From assembly GCA_031411835.1 (NCBI GenBank), contig JANOBV010000034.1, positions 1-8,095 of the forward strand: a stretch of 8,095 bases of DNA, in the 5' to 3' direction. The notes beneath the pieces were generated by a model that saw only the letters and a program-made list of their open reading frames with translations, was not told where the DNA came from and did not search any database. Shown here piece after piece: positions 5,635-8,095 of the stretch. The stretch comes from JADKIH01 sp031411835. GTDB lineage: Bacteria > Bacteroidota > Bacteroidia > AKYH767-A > 2013-40CM-41-45. The translations under genes and the position numbers were made by a program. Each line of letters begins with the position of its first letter. Positions within the stretch are counted from its first letter, which is position 1.

Positions 5635-6051
5635 CTACTTACTAAACGTCGGCACAATAAAATCAATCGGTAAAATGTATTGAACCCGTACAGGCTTTCC
5701 GGATACAGTTCCGGGTTTCCATGCAGGCATTTTATTGACTACTCTTAGCGCTTCATTATCTAGCTCAGGATTGACACCGCTGATAATTTTAGCATCTTCT
5801 ATCTTTCCGTCCACATATACGTTAAAACTAACATATACTTTTCCGGAGACCTTTTCCTTTTTAGCTTTTTCCGGATAGACAAGATTTCTTTTTAAGAAAG
5901 CTTGCAAACTATCGTTACCTCCCGGAAATTCCGCTTGTTCCTGTACGACTGTTAAACCAAATCCGGCTTTGATCTTACCAGAATTTTCCTGTGCCTGAGC
6001 AACAATGGAAATTGCTAAAAACATTCCAATCGAAAGAAGTGATTTTTTCAT
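5635..6051 (-). CDS. Small exported TonB C-terminal-domain protein
   Basis: 138 residues from the ATG at 6051. Residues 1-21 form a signal peptide or membrane anchor ('LLSIGMFLAISIVAQA', likely cleavage AQA-QE). The rest is a TonB C-terminal domain (about 41-132) with the Bacteroidota-type signatures 'EFPGGNDSLQAFL', 'YPEKAKKEKVSGKVYVSF', 'VDGKIEDAKIISGVNPELDNEALRVV' and 'MPAWKPG'. By family it would contact outer-membrane TonB-dependent receptors, but it lacks the long proline-rich periplasm-spanning linker of full TonB. It may therefore be a stand-alone periplasmic TonB-like domain and not a true energy transducer; no exbB/exbD genes are in view. The frame stays open to a TTG at 6102, but that extension would lie in the terminator hairpin of the upstream gene and would put the signal peptide inside the protein, so 6051 is preferred. 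The tandem 12-bp repeat abuts the stop. Confidence 0.87.
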   Translation of the reverse strand: MKKSLLSIGMFLAISIVAQAQENSGKIKAGFGLTVVQEQAEFPGGNDSLQAFLKRNLVYPEKAKKEKVSGKVYVSFNVYVDGKIEDAKIISGVNPELDNEALRVVNKMPAWKPGTVSGKPVRVQYILPIDFIVPTFSK

Positions 6052-6073
6052 ATTGTGAAGATATGGAATTATA

Positions 6074-6111
6074 CAAAATAACAAAGCTGCCTGATTCTTC
6101 AATCAGGCAGC
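6074..6111 (-). terminator. Intrinsic terminator of the YkgJ-type gene
   Basis: A perfect 11-bp stem, GCTGCCTGATT (6086-6096) with AATCAGGCAGC (6101-6111) around a four-base loop, followed in the leftward direction by the T-rich tract TTTGTTATTTTG. It starts 22 bp after the stop of the cysteine-cluster gene. It separates that transcript from the tonB-like gene, which therefore needs its own promoter within about 35 bp; only weak candidates are visible there (TTATTTTG, one mismatch to TAnnTTTG, and TATAAT). Confidence 0.85.
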
Positions 6112-6133
6112 AGATTTAAACTTTTATCTTGAA

Positions 6134-6745
6134 TTAAGCGTCTTTAGCTGAGACATTAGTAAGACCTTTCTTAACCACTCTATCATACATATTTTCGACT
6201 ACATACATAGTTATCGGACAATATTCAATATTCTGAATGTGTGTATCGGGAATGAATTGCTTGAAACCACGGCTCTGAGTATGAGGGAATCCACTACAAT
6301 CTTTTGGACGAACCGGATAGATAGCACATTTATTGTCTTTCTTCAAAAACTGACACGGTTGCTTTACGTTCATGTAGTCGCCTGTCTTGTCTTTCTCAAG
6401 ATACTTTTCGTGGTACTGATGAACACTCATTCCTAAATGTTTAGAAATACGTTTTACATCTGTTTTTGTATAAGTCGGCGTCATCGTTTTACAACAATTT
6501 GCACAAGAAAGACAGTCAATTGCTTTAAATGCCTTTTTGTTCAAACCCATAGCAAGTCCATCCACTCCTCTGATACCTGATGTACCTTTGTCAATACTCT
6601 TCAAGAATTTCACATATTCTTTTTTGTTCTTCTTGAATGATTTTTTCATGTATTTGATCGGTTCTTTGATCTTTGGTTGCAAATACATTGGTAATTCAGT
6701 TGTCGTCTTTTTTTTCGTCACTACTGACTTGGTTGTCTTGGCCAT
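6134..6745 (-). CDS. YkgJ-family cysteine-cluster (CxxCxxCC) protein
   Basis: 203 residues from the ATG at 6745. The core has C78-x2-C81-x2-C84-C85, then C131 ('PCQFL'), C140 ('KCAIYPVRPKDC'), C150 and C176, the pattern of the CxxCxxCC/UPF0153 family, thought to bind a metal or Fe-S cluster. The biochemical role of the family is not established. The first 75 residues are an unusually Lys-rich basic extension (for example KKSFKKNKKEY around 34-44) that could bind nucleic acid or another acidic partner; this is inference. The frame stays open to a TTG at 6772, but that codon is part of the exact TATATTTG promoter box, so it cannot be the start if that promoter is used. The gene is flanked by its own promoter and a strong terminator and looks monocistronic. 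Confidence 0.87.
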   Translation of the reverse strand: MAKTTKSVVTKKKTTTELPMYLQPKIKEPIKYMKKSFKKNKKEYVKFLKSIDKGTSGIRGVDGLAMGLNKKAFKAIDCLSCANCCKTMTPTYTKTDVKRISKHLGMSVHQYHEKYLEKDKTGDYMNVKQPCQFLKKDNKCAIYPVRPKDCSGFPHTQSRGFKQFIPDTHIQNIEYCPITMYVVENMYDRVVKKGLTNVSAKDA

Positions 6746-6769
6746 TTTAAATTTTTGTGTTATCGTGGG

Positions 6770-6777
6770 CAAATATA
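6770..6777 (-). promoter_or_regulatory. Bacteroidota -7 promoter box for the YkgJ-type gene
   Basis: On the minus strand this reads TATATTTG, an exact TAnnTTTG match, 24 bp upstream of the ATG at 6745. The implied leader is about 15-20 bases and A-rich. The -33 region (ATG about 20 bases upstream) is a weak match to TTG. Confidence 0.6.
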
Positions 6778-6846
6778 ATTTTACTTTTTATCTATTGCAT
6801 CTAATGTTAAGAAAATTAATCATTCAATGATGTCAGTCCAATTAGT

Positions 6847-8095
6847 TTATCTTGAAAGATTGATCTTTGAACCGACCATTATCCCGACAGTTCCTTGTTT
6901 AACGTCTTGAAACGAAGTATAAACTTCAAATCTCAACAATCCAATCTTCTCAAATCCGGCGCTAAATTCCATGTAATTGTCCAATAAACTCGTTTGCAAA
7001 TAATGGAAACCTACGATCTCTTTCAATTTCATTTTTCTGATCAACGGAATTTTGTTGAGGAAAAATCCACCGAAGTTTTGTTCCGCATGAACTTCTAAAC
7101 CATAATCTGCTGTACTATAATCGTAATAAGGAAGGTTCTTGAACTCTTCCAAATTGAATGATGAAATGAAAGTCTTGTTACCATTGAAATGGAGATAATC
7201 TGCTACATAGATTGACTTAGCTGATAAAAATTTTCGATAAATAACTTTGTAATTGAATTGACCTAGAAGTCCTACATTCATTTCATCGTCTGCCTGTAAT
7301 TTCAAAAGATCAAAGTCTACATCACTTCCTGCAAAATCAAATCCTTTCTTGTAAATAATTCTCAACGTCGGATACTTTGTTCCAATATTATATTTCCCTT
7401 CCGGTCTGCTAATATATTCTTGTCCAAATCGAATTCTCGTTTGCAATTCAACCGTAAATGCTTCATGAGTTGGAAAACCTATTCCTGATGCTTCAATTAC
7501 AGTCGGAGTATTTGATGTGTATTCTCGTCCTTCCACATCTTTGAAACTATAGTCTGACGAGTTTGACAATCGTTGTCTTTGTGCATAAGAAACTTCCCAT
7601 CGCCAATCGAAACCATTTGTGATCTCGCTTCGATATATGAAAGTTGCATAACGCTTTTCATAGATCTTCATGAAATTCTTTTCCGCCATCAATGAATAAA
7701 TTGAATTTATCAATGGAGAAATGGGCTCTGTCGAATTGAATTGTTGAACGCTTGTTCCGATATCGAAAGAAACTACTGAGTGGTTAATTTTACTATAAAC
7801 ATATTTGAACATTGTATTTGCATTCCAATGAGTATTTGAAAATCCATATCGCACTGTAGGGCTTATTGTCAATTCCTTTGCAGCATCTTCTCCATAAGTC
7901 TGAATGTAATTCTCGGAAATTCCGGTTTGCCATCCTTCGACTGTATTAAACCAGGTTTCCGTGATGGGCGAAGAAATATCAAATGAACGATGCTTATAGG
8001 AGTTACTCCAATTATAACCGGATATCAAAGCACCGGCTTTGAATTTATTATTTACATGATCAACAGAATCTAAATAAGGTTTAGATTCTTTAACC
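6847..8095 (-). CDS. DUF5686-family outer-membrane beta-barrel protein, C-terminal part (partial)
   Basis: The reading frame is open from the right edge of the window to a TAA at 6847-6849, giving 415 residues without a start. A TTG at 8028 begins the longest start-to-stop frame, but the same frame continues upstream without a stop to 8094, so the gene extends beyond the window. The sequence is rich in alternating aromatic/polar beta strands. Near the C-terminus it has the segment 'FGGFFLNKIPLIRKMKLKEIVGFHYL', followed by 'YMEFSAGFEKIGLLRFEVYTSF', which I recognise from DUF5686 proteins. Those typically carry an N-terminal carboxypeptidase-regulatory-like domain, a TonB-receptor-like barrel and about 800 residues, so roughly half is probably missing here. 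The last strand ends in 'GIMVGSKINLSR'. By inference it sits in the outer membrane; its cargo or function is unknown. No convincing terminator follows. Confidence 0.75.
   Translation of the reverse strand, partial: VKESKPYLDSVDHVNNKFKAGALISGYNWSNSYKHRSFDISSPITETWFNTVEGWQTGISENYIQTYGEDAAKELTISPTVRYGFSNTHWNANTMFKYVYSKINHSVVSFDIGTSVQQFNSTEPISPLINSIYSLMAEKNFMKIYEKRYATFIYRSEITNGFDWRWEVSYAQRQRLSNSSDYSFKDVEGREYTSNTPTVIEASGIGFPTHEAFTVELQTRIRFGQEYISRPEGKYNIGTKYPTLRIIYKKGFDFAGSDVDFDLLKLQADDEMNVGLLGQFNYKVIYRKFLSAKSIYVADYLHFNGNKTFISSFNLEEFKNLPYYDYSTADYGLEVHAEQNFGGFFLNKIPLIRKMKLKEIVGFHYLQTSLLDNYMEFSAGFEKIGLLRFEVYTSFQDVKQGTVGIMVGSKINLSR

Noticed and set aside
6819..6831. ATCATTCAATGAT palindrome after the DUF5686 stop as a terminator or operator
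   Set aside because: A one-base loop is not foldable at full length, the reduced 4-bp stem is weak, and short AT palindromes are common by chance here.

Overview
The window reads as chromosomal DNA of a member of the Bacteroidota. It is AT-rich, start codons have A-rich leaders rather than clear Shine-Dalgarno sites, two genes have exact TAnnTTTG boxes (the Bacteroidota -7 promoter element), and it encodes a multidomain secreted protein with a type IX secretion (T9SS) C-terminal sorting domain, a DUF5686 outer-membrane protein and a small TonB C-terminal-domain protein. The class cannot be fixed from sequence alone. Use of MqnE (futalosine menaquinone route) excludes lineages that rely only on the classical Men pathway.

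Layout. 51-1597, minus strand: mqnE, followed 62 bp downstream by a short low-molecular-weight tyrosine-phosphatase-like protein, probably co-transcribed from a TAnnTTTG promoter just upstream of mqnE. 1598-1794: divergent control region carrying that promoter and a perfect 15-bp palindrome just before the next gene. 1795-2490, plus: an OmpR/PhoB-type response regulator with no kinase in view. 2602-4821, plus: a secreted M43-type (pappalysin/cytophagalysin-like) zinc metalloprotease with signal peptide, catalytic domain, two fibronectin III domains, a PPC domain and a T9SS sorting domain, ending in a strong intrinsic terminator.

4901-5634 is a gene-free stretch of about 730 bp between convergent genes. 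It is largely filled by a long imperfect inverted repeat (4932-5548, arms about 255 bp, spacer about 109 bp), each arm holding two GC-rich short hairpins, followed by a 12-bp tandem repeat next to the tonB-like gene. This element is the least expected feature of the window and resembles a MITE or a compound REP-like element. No protein is seen in it.

5635-8095, all minus: a small exported TonB C-terminal-domain protein, a YkgJ-type cysteine-cluster protein with its own promoter and a strong terminator, and the C-terminal 415 residues of a DUF5686 outer-membrane beta-barrel protein that runs off the right edge. For the first two of these the longest open frame begins at a TTG that is better explained as part of a regulatory element (a terminator hairpin, and a promoter box), so the starts are set downstream.

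The genes do not form one pathway. The left part is menaquinone biosynthesis. The middle is a possible regulator/secreted protease pair. The right part is cell-envelope and metal-cluster housekeeping.
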